Shown here: positions 62,914 to 64,000 of the stretch, one piece after another | Position numbering within the stretch: position 1 is the first letter of the stretch | Layout of the letters: each line of letters begins with the position of its first letter | NCBI GenBank assembly: GCA_011109175.1 | Contig: RDEW01000006.1 | Span: 1,113,989 to 1,177,988 of the forward strand | Reading direction: 5' to 3' | Origin: Dicyema japonicum | Lineage: Eukaryota > Dicyemida > Rhombozoa > Dicyemidae | Length of the DNA: 64,000 bases | Translations under genes and position numbers: made by a program | The notes under the pieces: model-generated | Told to the model about the DNA's origin: nothing | Database searches by the model: none | Seen by the model: only the letters and a program-made list of their open reading frames with translations

Positions 62914-64000
62914 TTAATTTTTAAAATTAATATTATTAATCTTATTTAAGTAATAGGACATTTCTACATTAGTATCAAATTTAATGATCTCTAAAACCTC
63001 ATCCAAAAAGTGGGCATATTTCTGTTTGTGTGAATAACCGAAAACCTGTTCTTGACTTGGGTATATTTCCATTTCATTTTCAGTTTTTCCTAACATTGTT
63101 TTGATTTTCCTCCACAAAAAGTTAATAATTTCATTTCCTCCATTTCTTCTTCCTTTGCCTTTGCGTAAGAATCATTGATTATGGAGACAAACATACTCAA
63201 CAGTATAAAGATGCAGATTATTGCGAAGAGGAAGAACCCAGGCAAGGCGAGACGAGAGTTTGCTGTGACTAACTCGGAAAACTTGAACTTTCCTAGTTTT
63301 TAAACAATTCCGATTACCGAGAATCATATTCAGGGAAGATTCCAACGAGTAAAGCAAGGTGGAATAATTTTGAAGATGGGAGTTGAAAGCTAGAAAGAAA
63401 TAGGCACAAAATGCGAAAAATATGATAAAAAACAAAATAGAGAAGAAAACTATTGATTTGGAAGTCTGACGAAGAGATTTGATAAAAATAGTAATAAATG
63501 AGCTCTTTTTAAATAATTTGATAAATTTTATGGTAGAAAAAAAGACATTCAATCCAATCGCCCAAATGAGAAAATCGTTAGCATATGCCAATTTCTAAAG
63601 TCAATAATGGCCAGCACCTGGAAATTCAAATAAACATCTCCCTTCTCTTCATTAAATTTATCAAGCAGGACTTTAGTCTTTATTAGTTTGTAAGCATAAA
63701 ATCCAATAATAATAAATGAAAATGACATTATCATTAATTCTACTAAATTCCAAAATTTTGTAAAATATTGTAATTTTTCGTGGAATAAAGTGAAGAGCTG
63801 TAATGAAAATATAAAATAACTTGAATAATAAAGTGAATAACCACAAATAACACAAAAATGCTTTCAAATACAAATTGTCTAATATTTTCAATGTCCAAAT
63901 AACCTAATAATTTGATTGGATTGACATAAATATATGTACTAATTTGTCCAGCCAAATTCCACTCAAATAATAGGGATGTAAATGCAAAAATATTTATTTC
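62914..64000 (-). CDS. Polycystin-2-like (TRPP) cation channel, C-terminal part
   Basis: Partial; continues beyond the right edge. Reading from 64000: QISTYIYVNPIKLLGYLDIE and IRQFVFESIFVLFVVIHFII (TM), then after intron 63798-63820 KLQYFTKFWNLVELMIMSFS, after intron 63595-63617 LAYANDFLIWAIGLNVFFST and IKFIKLFKKSSFIT, VFFSILFFIIFFAFCAYFFL, and after intron 63293-63317 the pore region MILGKFKFSELV and the last TM FFLFAIICIFILLSMFVSII with NDSY. The NDxY end and LGxF pore match polycystin-2. The filter reads LGK where PKD2 has LGD. A frame break at 63130-63138 is cured by one more A (GGAAATGAAA). Cytoplasmic tail: NEIINFLWRKIKTMLGKTEN to NINFKN. Confidence 0.85.

Overview
This is a eukaryotic, animal window. 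It holds a MEIS/PREP-class TALE homeobox gene, a neuronal calcium sensor, a polycystin channel, a MAP3K-like kinase, and homologues of EFCAB7 and nicolin-1. The host genes are cut by extremely short GT-AG introns. I could place about 70 introns by eye; they are 20 to 40 bp long and most are 22 to 25 bp. Joining exons across them restores conserved proteins, usually with an exact reading frame. Introns of this size in an animal, with dense degraded retrotransposons between compact genes, suggest a dicyemid mesozoan (Dicyema or a relative). That is an inference from intron size and gene content; an orthonectid or another reduced animal is possible.

Host genes, left to right: mitochondrial citrate synthase (219-1798, -); a broken cathepsin-like fragment (3780-4260, -); VPS37 of ESCRT-I (11087-11632, +); a neuronal calcium sensor (13283-13858, -); a MAP3K-like pseudokinase (21202-23261, +); a REXO1-type 3' exonuclease (25101-26290, -); a UBXN4-like UBX protein (33436-34640, -); a MEIS/PREP homeobox gene (36993-37701, -); an ANP32-like acidic LRR protein (51838-52545, +). 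A compact cluster follows: a TBC1D8/9 Rab-GAP (55764-58953, +), nicolin-1 (59191-59631, -), EFCAB7 (59671-61647, +), a LEM-domain protein (62369-62874, -) and a polycystin-2-like channel running off the right edge (62914-64000, -). Most are invisible to simple ORF calling because the introns break frame or, when a multiple of three and stop-free, read through.

The rest is mostly mobile DNA. APE-endonuclease LINEs of several lineages are present as one near-intact copy (4577-7573) and many fragments; some begin with a short leader and a 2A-like peptide (DVEANPGP, DVEMNPGP). Other elements are R4-like and PHD/restriction-endonuclease-type LINEs, three ZBED5-like hAT remnants, a Tc1 element with TA duplications (27474-28729), a 615-bp TIR element with a 9-bp target duplication (17236-17850), and at least three short repeat families, two with tRNA-promoter-like boxes and some sharing 3' tails with LINEs.

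The right-hand cluster is biased to cilia and membrane traffic: nicolin-1 (tubulin polyglutamylation complex) and EFCAB7 (ciliary Hedgehog regulation) are divergent with 39 bp between start codons, and a polycystin gene lies 1.3 kb beyond EFCAB7. Several otherwise intact genes carry single-base frame breaks in homopolymers, which look more like consensus errors than decay.
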